Below the pieces are notes generated by a model. It was not told where the DNA came from, ran no database searches, and saw nothing but the letters and a program-made list of their open reading frames with translations. The translations under genes and the position numbers were made by a program. A DNA stretch of 64,000 nucleotides from Lentimonas sp. CC4 (GTDB taxonomy: Bacteria; Verrucomicrobiota; Verrucomicrobiia; Opitutales; Coraliomargaritaceae). This document shows positions 46,132 through 56,752 of the stretch, piece after piece; within the stretch, counting starts at the first letter, position 1; every line of letters starts with the position of its first letter. The stretch is from assembly GCF_902728235.1 (NCBI RefSeq), contig NZ_CACVBO010000001.1, positions 2,566,001 to 2,630,000 of the forward strand, given 5' to 3'.

Positions 46132-47673
46132 TTATTTGACCGCGTCGACTGTGATGCCAGGCCAATCATCGGTGCGGAATGGGGAGACGGGTAGGCCGTT
46201 GCGGTCTTGTAGGTTTGCCACTGGATTGTTCGCCCATGCGTAACGCACTGCGACCGGATTTGACACGTTTGCGCTGGAGACGAGCACTTTATTTTTACCG
46301 ATGATCTTGGCATCGGCCTTGACGAATACCTGGTCTGCGCCAGCGATGGTGAATCCTATCGGGTGTTTTACGTCGAAGCTGTATAGGCCTTGGCTGCTGA
46401 CGTGATCAAAGGTTAGAGCGATTGCGCTGCCTGTGATTTTCATGGATGCGTAGCGTGGGCTTTCAGCGTCTATTTTGTAGCCGTAATCGTGGGCCAGTGC
46501 GAGGCGCACAAGGCGGTTGGCAACGGTGGTCTTGTCGCGGGGGTGGATGTCGCGCCCTTCGCCTGCATCGATAATGACGGCTTCGCCAGTGTTGGGTAGA
46601 CTGAGTGTCATGCTTTGTGCTTCACGTAGCTCGGCCCATGCGCTCTCGTGCGGTTCTGGCACTTCTTCCATGTAGTCTGCGAGTTGCACCCAGTAGAAGG
46701 GGAAGTCACCTTGCTGCCAGAGGTCACGCCAAGTGGTGATCATGAGCGGGAAGAGGCTGCGGTATTGGTAAGCGCGGCCTGAGTTGCTCTCGCCCTGATA
46801 CCAGATGACGCCGCGCATGCCGTATCCGATGGTTGGATTCAGCACACCGTTAAAGATATTGGCTGGTCGGCGTTGACCCGTTCGGAAATCTCTGGGCGAG
46901 CGTTTGTTGGGCTTTGGTTTGCCAGCAGCTTGCCATGCTTCGAACTCTGCTAACTTGGCGGCATGCGCTTCATCGGTGTAGGCTGCGACTTTTTCGTCCC
47001 ATGAGCTGAGCAGTTCGGTATAGTTGCTGTCGGCTTCGAGCACATCGCGCGGCACCCATGCTTCGGCTGCTGAGCCTCCCCATGCATTGTCGATCAATCC
47101 CACGGGCACGCCGAGTGCGCTATGGATACGACTGCCAAATAAATAGCCAACAGCGGAAAAGTTTTTTGCGGTCTCCGGAGAACAGACCTCCCATGCGCCG
47201 TTAAAGTTGTCTTGTGCCTCTTGTGTGCCGACTTGTGGCACGGAGATGAGACGGATTCCTTGGTGGTTGGCTGCGGCAATTTCGACCGCTCCGTTGTATG
47301 TGTTGTTGAGTGACCACTGCATGTTGGATTGGCCAGAGCAGATCCAGACTTCGCCTACGAGCACATCGGAAATGGAAACCTGATTGTTTGAGCCTGAGAT
47401 CTCGAGCACCTTAGGTTCAGCGCTCGCTGCCATCGCATCCAATTGAATGCGCCATGTGCCATCGGCGGTGGCGGTAGTCGTGTGCGATTGCCCGTCGATA
47501 CGGACGGTCACTGTCTCGCCAGCGTCAGCCTTGCCCCATACGGGGTTAGCTTGTTCGCGTTGGAGCACCATATGGTCTCCGAAAATATTAGGTAGGGTAA
47601 CATCGGCCTGAAGCGCGACGCTGCCGAGGCTCAGGATGGATGTAACGAGTAGGGGTAGGGTAGGTAACTGCAT
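46132..47673 (-). CDS. Sialate O-acetylesterase-like secreted esterase (SASA)
   Basis: The 513-residue protein has a signal peptide (LPLLVTSILSLGSVALQA), then LPNIFGDHMVLQR, a beta-sandwich with VWGKADAGETVTV, ICSGQSNMQWSL with the catalytic Ser of GQSNM, GVIWYQGESN, and a C-terminal GRDIHPRDKTTVANRL containing the D-x-x-H dyad. It removes O-acetyl groups from sialic acids or other polysaccharides outside the cytoplasm. Start ATG at 47673; the upstream in-frame extension is shadow sequence over the neighbouring gene. Confidence 0.87.
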   Translation of the reverse strand: MQLPTLPLLVTSILSLGSVALQADVTLPNIFGDHMVLQREQANPVWGKADAGETVTVRIDGQSHTTTATADGTWRIQLDAMAASAEPKVLEISGSNNQVSISDVLVGEVWICSGQSNMQWSLNNTYNGAVEIAAANHQGIRLISVPQVGTQEAQDNFNGAWEVCSPETAKNFSAVGYLFGSRIHSALGVPVGLIDNAWGGSAAEAWVPRDVLEADSNYTELLSSWDEKVAAYTDEAHAAKLAEFEAWQAAGKPKPNKRSPRDFRTGQRRPANIFNGVLNPTIGYGMRGVIWYQGESNSGRAYQYRSLFPLMITTWRDLWQQGDFPFYWVQLADYMEEVPEPHESAWAELREAQSMTLSLPNTGEAVIIDAGEGRDIHPRDKTTVANRLVRLALAHDYGYKIDAESPRYASMKITGSAIALTFDHVSSQGLYSFDVKHPIGFTIAGADQVFVKADAKIIGKNKVLVSSANVSNPVAVRYAWANNPVANLQDRNGLPVSPFRTDDWPGITVDAVK

Positions 47674-47758
47674 CGAAGCAGATAAAAGGCTTTGTCTTGG
47701 CTTTGGAAGGGCAAAGGCTGAGTTTGCTCCATTTTGGACGGATAGTATGTCCTTTAGA

Positions 47759-48421
47759 TTAGAGGGGGGCGCGTTGGAGAATGCGCTTATAGCTCGTCTG
47801 AGGTGATTCGATTTGCGCCTGCTCTTGGTCCATTCGCTGCATGAGTGCCTCATAGAATCCCTTCTGGACATCATGCTCACGGAGTAATTTTCCAAGAATA
47901 CCATTTTCGCTAGCCTCGCGGGCATTGGCGATTTCGGTCTCAAGCGCTTCAACGCGATGCTTCTGTTGATCGGCTCGCATGCGCAAGTCTTCGACTGCCT
48001 TGATCGAGGCATCCAGGTTGAGGTTTCTAGTGTAATCGATATACGCTTCCGCGAAGGTATTTGCGATCCACGCCGCAAGCATGGGATCGGGGTCTGTGTA
48101 GTGAATCTGAATTTTCAGACTGTCGTCCATGTGTGTGACTTGCAGGTGCCGTTCTAGCTCTAGAGGGCGTATGCTTAGGTCATTTTCAATCACAAGTCTT
48201 TGACTGACCATCTCGCGGACACTGTCTGATCGAACTGTGTTGATCGCGGGCGCAATCGGATCTGAAAAACAGCAACCATGGCTATGTAATTCCGTGTCGG
48301 TGGTCGTCTTCGCCTTCCATTTGTCGTGATCCAAGTCGATCGTCGCGGTCGCAGTGTATTGCTTGGAGCAGCCGACTGTAATGAGGAGCGTTGCAAGAAT
48401 GAGGTAGGCGATCGGACGCAT
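47759..48421 (-). CDS. Wzz/GNVR-like lipoprotein
   Basis: The 220-residue protein has a lipobox (LLITVGC, Cys18), then TATATIDLDHDKW, a Wzz-type beta start, and MLAAWIANTFAEAYIDYTRN, the signature helix of chain-length/tyrosine-kinase adaptor proteins. A coiled coil follows (DLRMRADQQKHRVEALETEI). Unlike Wzz it has a lipid anchor in place of the N-terminal helix and no C-terminal membrane segment. Divergent from the SNF2 gene. Confidence 0.65.
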   Translation of the reverse strand: MRPIAYLILATLLITVGCSKQYTATATIDLDHDKWKAKTTTDTELHSHGCCFSDPIAPAINTVRSDSVREMVSQRLVIENDLSIRPLELERHLQVTHMDDSLKIQIHYTDPDPMLAAWIANTFAEAYIDYTRNLNLDASIKAVEDLRMRADQQKHRVEALETEIANAREASENGILGKLLREHDVQKGFYEALMQRMDQEQAQIESPQTSYKRILQRAPL

Positions 48422-48505
48422 GGATTAATTTGTTGGAGAGTATGATTGGAAGTGCGATTGGCACTCTTGACATCCGCGAGCGAAGCGCAAGCGTGCTCGG
48501 CTCCT

Positions 48506-51500
48506 ATGGCAACACCATCTAAAGCACCTCCGACCTTCGACCGTAGCTTCCTTCTAGAACTTTCGGGAGGGCTCGTGTTTAAGCAGGCCGAGCGCTTGTT
48601 TGAGACGGGCGCAGTGACGTCGGTCGCCTGGCAGAGCCCCATTCTGACTGGCACAGTGAAGGGGGTAGACGATACCTATGAGCCGAAGCTGAACCTTCGC
48701 TCCACCGTATTTGCGGTGAACAATTGCAACTGCATCGATGGGCGCCGTCGCAAAGTTTGTGCGCATGCGATCGCGATCGCCCTGCACTACGAAGCGCTTA
48801 AGCACGAAGCGGCCAATGCCGAACAGCCGCATCCCGATTTCGTGCCTGTGCCCGAGCCGGAGCCAGAAGCGCGGAAGCCGCGGGGGGTGCGCTCCATCAA
48901 GTTGTCTCCAGATGGTGATACGCTGCGAATGCTGGTCTTTCTTCCACCCAATCTCGAAGCAGCGGGTGAGCGCGATGGCATCGTTGTGAAGCTCGACGCG
49001 GCGGCTGGTCGTCAAATTGTTCCGCTGAATCAGCTCAGCCCGACACGGACTTACAATGCCTCGGAGGCGCAACAAGCTGCGTTGGTATTGGTCGAGTCTT
49101 GGTGCGGCGGTAAGTTGGCGAGTTTGTTGCAACTGACGGGAGGGCGTTTGCGCCGTTTGTTGGCTGCGCTCGAAGGCGAGCCGACAGTGTATTGGGTGAA
49201 GAAGCCGAATGCCCCGATTGAGTGGCAGGGCCACACACTGCCCGGAGTGCATGAATTTTTGAAAGAGGCCGATCCGAACGAAGACGCTGAGGACGACGAG
49301 ACGGAAGCGGTTGTTGCGGTTGAGGAGCCGAAGCGACCAAGCTTTAGTCGTAACATCAGCTTACGCGAAAAATCCAAGCCCAACCCACGCCGTATTGCGG
49401 AAGCACGGATGCAAGGCACCTTTAAGGCGAAGCCTGGGGATTATCCAGTCGCCAAGGCGGTGGCCGATTCGATGGAGAAATACTCGACCAACCGGGTGGT
49501 GGTCGATGGCTCGCCGAACTTTTTGGCGATTCGGCTGCCGGCTGGGCGTGATGATGATTCAATTAAGCCGTTACGTAATATTTTAAAGTTAGAAGGGTTT
49601 ATGCTCGAACCTTCAAACCGTAAATGGTGGCTACGCGATCGGCATAAGACGCTGAATTTCCTCGCTGCGCACTGGAAGGCCTTGCGGGAGCAATGGCGTG
49701 CGGTGTTTACGGATGGTTTCGAGGAGAAGCTCGCGCATGTGGAGCTTTCTGAGCTAAATATCGAGACGAAGGAAACGGATGGACGTTTTGCGCTGGATGT
49801 GACGCTGAACAAAGAAGGCGATGAAACGGATCTACGCCGTGCGATTGCGACGGGGCGTAGTTATGTGGAGGACGAGGGCAGTGGTGTGAAAATCACGCTT
49901 TTGGATAAAGCCTCAGTCGAGCGCTTGCATGCGATCGAGCGTTCAGTCAGTGGGCAGGCGGATCGTCCCTTTACGCCGACTTTTTCGAAAAACTTGGACA
50001 CACAGGAGCTCGTCGATGTTGAGGATCTGCTCGATGAGTTGGTCGAGGGCTGGCAGCCGCCGCAGGCATGGCAGTCGCGCAGTCGTGCGCTCAAGCAAAT
50101 CGCGGCGCTCGAAGCGGCGCCGATTCGTCCTGCCTTTGATACGATTCTACGCACTTATCAGCGCATTGGTGTGGCGTGGTTGTGGCATCTGTATCGTCAC
50201 GATCTCGGTGGTATTCTTGCCGATGAGATGGGTCTGGGTAAGACGCTGCAAGCGCTTGCGCTGATTGAGTGTATCCGCACGACGAATACAGAGGCAATGC
50301 CAGCGCTCGTGGTGTGTCCTGCGAGTTTGGTGGAGAACTGGATCCGAGAAGCGGGGCGCTTTGTGCCAGGGCTCAAGGTGGCGAAGCATCATGGCACGAA
50401 GCGTGCGAAGGAGCCTGCGCTGTTGGAGGAGTTCGACATCGTGATCACTTCGTATGGCACGTTGCGACAGGACTCCGATATGCTTTCGACGATGGATTGG
50501 TCAGTGGTGGTGGGCGATGAGGCGCAGCACATTAAGAATCGTCGTTCGCAGAATGCTAAGTCGCTCATGCGCTTGCATTGTAAGGGGCGCTTCTTGCTCA
50601 CCGGCACGCCGGTGGAGAATTCATTGGATGATTTGCTCTCCTTGTTCTCCTTTCTAATGCCTGGCTATTTGACGAAAGCCGCGGGTAAGCTTTCGCAGGA
50701 AGATCGCGCGTGGCACACGAATCGGCAGACGCAACGTGCGGCAGCCTATATCTTGCGACGCACCAAGAAAGAAGTGGCTCCGGAGCTGCCAGATAAGATC
50801 GAAAAGACCTTTTTCTGTGAGCTCGGTTCGAAGCAAATGGGCTTCTACAACGACACGCTCGAAAAGACGCGTCGCGAAATTTTCAACATGGAGATGGCAG
50901 GGGCGAATGCGGGGCGTGTGCAGTTTGCCGCGTTCACGGAGCTGTTGCGCCTACGCCAGGCCTGTGTGGATCCGCGTATTATTGACGAGGAATATCCTGC
51001 GGCGCATTCGGCGAAACTCGCGGCCTTCGATGAAGTGCTGGACGAGTGTATCGATGCCGGCAGCCGTATCTTGGTGTTCTCCTCATTTGTGACTGCGCTT
51101 AAGTTGCTCGCGCAGCATTTGAGCGAGAAGGGGCACAAGTTCTGTTATCTCGATGGTAAGACGAAGAACCGCCTCGCGATGTGTGACACCTTTAACGAGG
51201 ATGAGAGCATTCCAGTGTTCTTGATCTCGCTCAAAGCCGGTGGCACAGGTCTGAATCTCACTGGCGCGGATACCGTGGTTCATTACGACCCGTGGTGGAA
51301 TCCGGCGGCCGAGGCACAGGCAACTGACCGTGCGCACCGTATCGGGCAGAAGAAGGTGGTCACCAGTATCAAGCTCATCGCCGCGAACACGGTGGAAGAG
51401 AAGGTGCTCGAGTTACAGGCGAAGAAGGCTGAAATTCTTAAAGAGTTGTTTGAGGAAAGCGAGGCCGCCAATGCCAAAGTCAGTCTAGATGATATTAAGG

Positions 51501-51514
51501 ATCTGCTGAAGTAG
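48506..51514 (+). CDS. SNF2-family helicase with N-terminal SWIM zinc finger
   Basis: The 1002-residue protein has a SWIM finger near residues 70-90 ([20 protein letters not shown], CxCx8CxH), a less conserved middle, and the SNF2 ATPase from about 560: [15 protein letters not shown] (Walker A), [11 protein letters not shown] (Walker B), [57 protein letters not shown]-driven DNA translocase, role in the cell unknown. Start ATG at 48506. The 3' end of the gene is the source of part of the tandem repeat that follows. Confidence 0.9.
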   Translation: MATPSKAPPTFDRSFLLELSGGLVFKQAERLFETGAVTSVAWQSPILTGTVKGVDDTYEPKLNLRSTVFAVNNCNCIDGRRRKVCAHAIAIALHYEALKHEAANAEQPHPDFVPVPEPEPEARKPRGVRSIKLSPDGDTLRMLVFLPPNLEAAGERDGIVVKLDAAAGRQIVPLNQLSPTRTYNASEAQQAALVLVESWCGGKLASLLQLTGGRLRRLLAALEGEPTVYWVKKPNAPIEWQGHTLPGVHEFLKEADPNEDAEDDETEAVVAVEEPKRPSFSRNISLREKSKPNPRRIAEARMQGTFKAKPGDYPVAKAVADSMEKYSTNRVVVDGSPNFLAIRLPAGRDDDSIKPLRNILKLEGFMLEPSNRKWWLRDRHKTLNFLAAHWKALREQWRAVFTDGFEEKLAHVELSELNIETKETDGRFALDVTLNKEGDETDLRRAIATGRSYVEDEGSGVKITLLDKASVERLHAIERSVSGQADRPFTPTFSKNLDTQELVDVEDLLDELVEGWQPPQAWQSRSRALKQIAALEAAPIRPAFDTILRTYQRIGVAWLWHLYRHDLGGILADEMGLGKTLQALALIECIRTTNTEAMPALVVCPASLVENWIREAGRFVPGLKVAKHHGTKRAKEPALLEEFDIVITSYGTLRQDSDMLSTMDWSVVVGDEAQHIKNRRSQNAKSLMRLHCKGRFLLTGTPVENSLDDLLSLFSFLMPGYLTKAAGKLSQEDRAWHTNRQTQRAAAYILRRTKKEVAPELPDKIEKTFFCELGSKQMGFYNDTLEKTRREIFNMEMAGANAGRVQFAAFTELLRLRQACVDPRIIDEEYPAAHSAKLAAFDEVLDECIDAGSRILVFSSFVTALKLLAQHLSEKGHKFCYLDGKTKNRLAMCDTFNEDESIPVFLISLKAGGTGLNLTGADTVVHYDPWWNPAAEAQATDRAHRIGQKKVVTSIKLIAANTVEEKVLELQAKKAEILKELFEESEAANAKVSLDDIKDLLK

Positions 51515-52651
51515 GAGAGCGTAGGGGCTTTGCTTGCGAGGCCCGCGCTTGGAGTCGTTCGTTTGGAAGTTCCGAAGGCGGCGGTGTTGTCGCGGGTGTC
51601 GCAAGCAACACCCCTACGAATCGATGACTCGTCAAAGTCAGCCTAGACGATATTAAGAATCTGTTGAAGTCGGCTTGTGTAGGGGCTTTGCTTGCGAAGC
51701 CCGCGCTTGGAGTCGTTCGTTTGGAAGTTCCGGAGGCGGCGGTGTTGTCGCGGGTGTCGCAAGCAACACCCCTACGAATCGATGACTCGTCAAAGTCAGC
51801 CTAGATGATATTAAGAATCTGCTGAAGTAGGCTTGCGTAGGGGCTTTGCTTGCGAAGCCCGCGCTTGGAGATCTTCGTTTGGAAGTCCCGGAGGCGGCGG
51901 TGTTGTCGCGGGTGTCGCAAGCAACACCCCTACGAATCGATGACTCGTCAAAGTCAGCCTAGATGATATTAAGAATCTGTTGAAGTCGGCTTGTGTAGGG
52001 GCTTTGCTTGCGAAGCCCGCGCTTGGAGTCGTTCGTTTGGAGGTCCCGGAGGCGGCGGTGTTGTCGCTTGTGTCGCAAGCAACACCCCTACGAATCGATG
52101 ACTCGTCAAAGTCAGCCTAGACGATATTAAGGATCTGCTGAAGTAGGAGAGCGTAGGGGCTTTGCTTGCGAGGCCCGCGCTTGGAGTCGTTCGTTTGGAA
52201 GTTCCGAAGGCGGCGGTGTTGTCGCGGGTGTCGCAAGCAACACCCCTACGAATCGATGACTCGTCAAAGTCAGCTTAGACGATTTAAGAATCTGTTGAAG
52301 TCGGCTTGCGTAGGGGCTTTGCTTGCGAGGCCCGCGCTTGGAGTCGCTCGTTTGGAAGTCCGAAGGCGGCGGTGTTGTCGCGGGTGTCGCAAGCAACACC
52401 CCTACGAATCGATGACTCGTCAAAGTCAGCCTAGACGATATTAAGAATCTGTTGAAATCGGCTTGCGTAGGGGCTTTGCTTGCGAAGCCCGCGCTTGGAG
52501 TCGCTCGTTTGGAAGTCCCGAAGGCGGCGGTGTTGTCGCGGGTGTCGCAAGCAACACCCCTACGAATCGATGACTCGTCAAAGTCAGCCTAGACGATATT
52601 AAGAATCTGTTGAAATCGGCTTGCGTAGGGGCTTTGCTTGCGAAGCCCGCG
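51515..52651. repeat. Tandem array of 157-158 bp units
   Basis: Seven full units and a partial eighth start (gtaggggctt) at 51521, 51679, 51837, 51995, 52153, 52310, 52467 and 52625. Each holds a long imperfect hairpin, GTAGGGGCTTTGCTTGCG to CGCAAGCAACACCCCTAC, plus a 40-bp segment matching the last 12 codons of the SNF2 gene ([12 protein letters not shown]). Units 1 and 5 share variants (GAGGCCCGCG and GTAGGAGAGC), showing higher-order duplication. The units abut one another without unique spacers, so this is not CRISPR. Confidence 0.95.
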
Positions 52652-52740
52652 CACGTGCAGGTGGTATCACTTGTTATTGACGCTTGGTCCTGTCGTTGGG
52701 GGCAGCAGGTCGCCCGCCTTTTTGTTCTGAAAAACAGACA

Positions 52741-52772
52741 GACGTAGGTCTGCCGGAGATGGCGTAGCAAAT
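52741..52772. repeat. Dispersed palindromic repeat, short form
   Basis: GACGTAGGTCTGCCGGAG and ATGGCGTAGCAAATG, 12 bp beyond the sulfatase stop. The surrounding 60 bp also resemble 45545-45612. Confidence 0.7.
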
Positions 52773-52784
52773 GTCTGTGTCACT

Positions 52785-54350
52785 TTATTTAAAGAAGCCT
52801 TCGAGTTGCTCCATCAAGCGATCGAGCACTGGCTTGTATTCAGGGTTGTTGGCCTGACTGACGGTTTCGTCGGGGTCGGTTTCGTAATCGTAGAGCTCGA
52901 TGGCATCGATTTGTTTCGGGTGAAATTCGCCGGTTTGTGCAACACTGTCGTCGATCCACACGACCATACGGTAGCGCTCAGTGCGAAGTGCGTAGCCCAT
53001 GAGGCCTTTGTGGGTGCGCGGGTATTGGCTAATGGCGAAGTCTTTGATCGAGGCATCGGCATCTTGCAACATCGGGACTAAGCTGGTGCCGTCGATCTGC
53101 GCTGGAATCGGCAGGGCGGCCAGTTGGCAGAGTGTTGGGAAGATATCAACCGATTCGACGGGTGCGCCTGCGCGTTGGTTTTTCTCAAATCCAGGAGCGG
53201 AGATAATGAGTGGGGAGTGGGTGGCTTGCTCGAAGTTTGAGTGCTTGCACCAGAGCCCGTGATCACCGAGGTGCCAACCATGGTCGCCCCAGAGGAGAAC
53301 GATGGTGTTTTCGTCGAGCCCTGTGCGTTTGAGTTCGGCGAGCACTTTGCCGATCTGTGCATCGACATACGAGACGCTGGCGTAGTAGCCGTGGATGAGT
53401 TGACGTTGTTGCTCGTCATCGAGGTCACCCTTTCTGGCGACGTCGGTGTAGTTGCGTAGCTCGCCCCAGCTATGTCGTGCATATTCGGGAGCACCTTTCG
53501 GGGCGTCTCTGAAGGCGGCTAGGTTGATGTCGCTGCGCTGATACAGATCCCAGTATTTTTTGGGTGCGACGAACGGGAGGTGCGGCTTGTTAAAGCCGAG
53601 GGTGAGGAAAAATTGTTTCTTGGACTGGGAGAGCTGTTCGAGCATTTGGTTGCCCCAGTCTGCGAGTGCGCCGTCGGCGTAGGCCGCGTCGTCGACGTCG
53701 AGGCACTCGGTCGCGGGCATGAATCCACGGCTCTTTACGAAGTCGATACGCTTTTTCCAGTGGGTGATCTTCTGTTTGTCGAGTTCGGCCACAGCTTGGT
53801 GGATCGCTGGAGCTTGGTATTTATCTAAGGCAGGCACCTTGCCACCGAAGTAGGGCAGATCTTTGTTGGATACGTAGGGAATCGACCATGACAGGGGGTC
53901 ATGGTTCTTGAAGCCGTGCATGATTTTGCCAGCCCCGGCAGTTTCGTAGCCGCGTTCTTTGAAGTATTGCTGCACGGTGAAGACTTCTGGGTTTTCTTCA
54001 CGTGCGGTGTGGGCGAGATCCCAGACCTTGGTGCGGTCGGGGCGCAGGCCACTGAGCATGCTGGCGCGTGATGGGCCGCAAACGGCTTGTTGCACGTAGT
54101 GATGCTCGAAGAGCAGGCCATCTGCTGCAAGCTGATCCATGTTGGGGGTCTGGATGATATCCGACCCGTAGCAACCGAGCTCGGGCTTAAGATCGTCGAC
54201 CAAGATTAATAGCACATTTTGAGTCGGTGTGCTGTCTGCATGAACGGATGTGAGGGCGCCGCAGGCTAATAGGACGGCGGTCGTGCTTAGTGATAGCAGG
54301 TGCACCTTCGATTTGAAATGCTGTAGCAGAGAGTGGCTTAGGCGGCACAT
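52785..54350 (-). CDS. Secreted sulfatase (S1, iduronate-2-sulfatase-like)
   Basis: The 521-residue protein has a signal peptide (LLSLSTTAVLLACGALTSVHA), NVLLILVDDLKPELGCYG with the first metal-binding Asp pair, VCGPSRASMLSG with the C-x-P-S-R formylglycine site (Cys91), FFLTLGFNKPHLPFVAPKKY, and LLWGDHGWHLGDHGLWCKH with the second metal ligands. The domain order resembles iduronate-2-sulfatase-type enzymes. It would desulfate algal or animal polysaccharides. A maturase is not in the window. Start ATG at 54350; divergent from the symporter. Confidence 0.9.
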   Translation of the reverse strand: MCRLSHSLLQHFKSKVHLLSLSTTAVLLACGALTSVHADSTPTQNVLLILVDDLKPELGCYGSDIIQTPNMDQLAADGLLFEHHYVQQAVCGPSRASMLSGLRPDRTKVWDLAHTAREENPEVFTVQQYFKERGYETAGAGKIMHGFKNHDPLSWSIPYVSNKDLPYFGGKVPALDKYQAPAIHQAVAELDKQKITHWKKRIDFVKSRGFMPATECLDVDDAAYADGALADWGNQMLEQLSQSKKQFFLTLGFNKPHLPFVAPKKYWDLYQRSDINLAAFRDAPKGAPEYARHSWGELRNYTDVARKGDLDDEQQRQLIHGYYASVSYVDAQIGKVLAELKRTGLDENTIVLLWGDHGWHLGDHGLWCKHSNFEQATHSPLIISAPGFEKNQRAGAPVESVDIFPTLCQLAALPIPAQIDGTSLVPMLQDADASIKDFAISQYPRTHKGLMGYALRTERYRMVVWIDDSVAQTGEFHPKQIDAIELYDYETDPDETVSQANNPEYKPVLDRLMEQLEGFFK

Positions 54351-54677
54351 AGGGATATGTAATCTTTGATTGTCTGAGGTCGGGACGGATCCAGCAGTAT
54401 GTGAGTGAGCATCACTGGATCCAGTTAATTGCTCAATGATTATGCGGAGGGAATCACTGCTTATGCGCACTGTTAGCGTCTCTGATTTATCCTAACGGAG
54501 AATCTTGACTTGCAAAACCGGATGAGCGCCATTGCATGATCCGAGTCTCAACGCGCTGGATCCCCTTGTCCGTAAACCTCGCCCACGGGTTAATTTTTAA
54601 TTCGTGTGATGCACGTAGAGACTTACTCAATAGGTATTTTGCCTATAATTTAACTCAATACACATAAATATAACCCT
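54351..54677. other. Divergent sulfatase/symporter intergenic region
   Basis: 327 bp without a gene between head-to-head sulfatase and symporter genes. It contains the likely symporter promoter at 54644. Confidence 0.45.
54644..54649 (+). promoter_or_regulatory. Likely -10 box of the symporter gene
   Basis: Perfect TATAAT 28 bp before the ATG. The -35 region is weak (ACTTAC/TTACTC), so an activator may be needed. Confidence 0.45.
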
Positions 54678-56654
54678 ATGGACATACTAGAAGTTTCATT
54701 ATTCATCATCGCTGTTGTTGGCGTTATCGGACTCGGGATCTGGAAAAGCCGAGACGAAGATACCTCGGGAGATAAAGGGGCATCCGACTATTTCCTAGCG
54801 GGGCGCGGCCTCACTTGGTGGCTGGTTGGTTTCTCGCTGATCGCTGCCAATATTTCGACGGAGCAATTCGTTGGTATGTCGGGCTCTTCTGCCAATTGGC
54901 TGGGTATGGCGATCGCCTCTTACGAATGGATGGCAGCCGTGACGTTGATCTTTGTGGCGTTCTGGTTCTTGCCGAAATTCCTCAAAGCGGGTCTCTATAC
55001 GATTCCTGAGTTCTTGCAGTATCGGTTCGATGGTGTGGCTCGTCTCGCAATGGCGATTCCTGCGATTGTCACACTTGTGTTCGTTACAACTTCATCGGTT
55101 ATTTTCTCCGGTGGTAAGTTCGTTTCTGAGTATTACAACGAAGTGCCAATCCTGAACAATCTGACCTATGTCTGCTGGATGATCGCGATTTTCGCGGCTG
55201 TCTACGTGTTCGTGGGTGGTTTGAAGGCCTGTGCGTGGACTGACTTGATCTGGGGCGCTGCTCTGATCGTCGGTGGTGCCATTGTTATGTTCCTTGCGTT
55301 TAATGTGTTGGCTGAGAAGCCAGCTGAAGAGCTCTTCCTCACAAAGGTGGCGAATTCAGACGCGACGGTTGAGCAACTCGAAGCGGCAGGCACATGGGAG
55401 CGCTTTATGTTATTGAATGATGGTGTCGACGGTGAAGCCGTTGCCGTGAACGGGCCGAATGGTTCTGGCGGTAAGGTGCACATGGTGCGCCCGAAGGAAG
55501 ACACTGACATCCCTTGGACAGCATTGCTCATCGGTCTTTGGATTCCTAATTTCTTCTACTGGGGCTTGAATCAATACATCGTGCAGCGCACTTTGGGTTC
55601 GAAGTCACTTGCCGAAGGTCAGAAAGGTATTGTATTCGCGGCGACTTTGAAACTGTTGATCCCGTTCTTAGTGGTGATTCCCGGTATTCTGGCGTTTAAT
55701 CTCTTTAGTGGTGATCTGCATACGAATGCTGCCCATAAGAACATCGCGATGGTTGAAGCAGCTGAAGTGGCGAATTCAAATACGGTTGTGTCTGTTGAGG
55801 CCGCGGTTGTTGGCCTTCAGCCTGAACTCGCCGCTCGTGTCTTGGCGCAAAATCTCTCGGTTGTCGGTGCTGAAGCGACGCTCCCAGTGGGTGCTGGCAA
55901 CGATGAGCTTGCGAATCGTATCAATGAACTCGCACAATCAGGTGTGGATGGGGGCATGACGCTCTCGACGCTGAAGGCATACGACTATGACTCGGCGTTC
56001 CCAGTCTTGGTGCGTAACTTGATTAAGCCAATGCCGTTGATCTCTTGGTTCGTGCTTGCCGCGCTTTGCGGTGCGGTGATCAGCTCGCTGGCATCGATGC
56101 TTAACTCTGCTTCGACGATTGCGACGATGGATTTGTATTCCAAGTTCACCGGTCAAAAAGATCCAGCTACCTTGGTTAAGGTCGGTCGTGGGTTCGTGGT
56201 GCTGTTCGTGTTGATGGCTGCGTTTGTGGCTCCAAAGCTCGATAACTTCGAGAGTATCTTCGCTTACATCCAAGAGTTCCAAGGCTTTATCTCGCCTGGT
56301 ATCTTGGCGGTCTTCATCTTCGGCTTCTTCTCGCCACGCACACCTCGCTACTTCGGCGCGGTTGGCATCGGCCTGAACGTCATTTCGTATGGCTCCTTCA
56401 AGATGTTCCTCGGTGACTGGGTCGTTTCCAAGGGGTGGTGGTATGCGGATCAAATCGCATTCCTCGACCGTATGGCGATCTGCTTCTTCATCGTGCTCTT
56501 GGCTGGTATTATCCTGACCTTGGTGAAGCCAATGAAGAATCCAGTGGTATTGCCTGTGAACGACCAGATCGAGCTCGAGTCATCGAAGGGTGCAAAGATC
56601 GTCGGTATCGGTGTCGTGCTTGCTACGATCGCGCTCTACGCGGTCTTCTGGTAA
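54678..56654 (+). CDS. Sodium:solute symporter (SSS/SGLT family)
   Basis: The 658-residue inner-membrane transporter has GASDYFLAGRGLTWWLVGFSLIAANISTEQFVGMSG at the N-terminus, GLYTIPEFLQYRFD, YVFVGGLKACAWTDLIWG, WIPNFFYWGLNQYIVQRTLGSKSLAEGQKG and AALCGAVISSLASMLNSASTI, all SGLT landmarks, with about 13-14 helices. Two hydrophilic insertions, about 214-275 and 355-440, make it longer than usual. It probably imports the sugar released by the neighbouring sulfatase or esterase. Confidence 0.9.
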   Translation: MDILEVSLFIIAVVGVIGLGIWKSRDEDTSGDKGASDYFLAGRGLTWWLVGFSLIAANISTEQFVGMSGSSANWLGMAIASYEWMAAVTLIFVAFWFLPKFLKAGLYTIPEFLQYRFDGVARLAMAIPAIVTLVFVTTSSVIFSGGKFVSEYYNEVPILNNLTYVCWMIAIFAAVYVFVGGLKACAWTDLIWGAALIVGGAIVMFLAFNVLAEKPAEELFLTKVANSDATVEQLEAAGTWERFMLLNDGVDGEAVAVNGPNGSGGKVHMVRPKEDTDIPWTALLIGLWIPNFFYWGLNQYIVQRTLGSKSLAEGQKGIVFAATLKLLIPFLVVIPGILAFNLFSGDLHTNAAHKNIAMVEAAEVANSNTVVSVEAAVVGLQPELAARVLAQNLSVVGAEATLPVGAGNDELANRINELAQSGVDGGMTLSTLKAYDYDSAFPVLVRNLIKPMPLISWFVLAALCGAVISSLASMLNSASTIATMDLYSKFTGQKDPATLVKVGRGFVVLFVLMAAFVAPKLDNFESIFAYIQEFQGFISPGILAVFIFGFFSPRTPRYFGAVGIGLNVISYGSFKMFLGDWVVSKGWWYADQIAFLDRMAICFFIVLLAGIILTLVKPMKNPVVLPVNDQIELESSKGAKIVGIGVVLATIALYAVFW

Positions 56655-56680
56655 GCTGATTCATAGCTCTTAATTCTACT

Positions 56681-56717
56681 AGCGGTCGTCTCTTCAGTGA
56701 GGCGGCCGCTTTTTTTT
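56681..56717 (+). terminator. Rho-independent terminator of the symporter gene
   Basis: AGCGGTCGTCTC pairs with GAGGCGGCCGCT allowing a G-T pair, followed by a run of T. Confidence 0.85.
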
Positions 56718-56752
56718 GTTCATGGTTAAAGGTCGTGCAATCAGGCAGAAAC

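Noticed and set aside
46132-48078. Long N-terminal extension of the acetylesterase (start 48078)
   Set aside because: The first 135 residues are antisense-frame sequence over the Wzz-like gene; a signal peptide begins at 47673.
51515-52651. CRISPR-like regular repeats
   Set aside because: Units are 157-158 bp, contiguous, with no unique spacers and no cas genes. They are a tandem array.
52127-52770. Minus- and plus-strand ORFs within the tandem array
   Set aside because: They follow the repeat unit and encode repeated low-information peptides; no start or family support.
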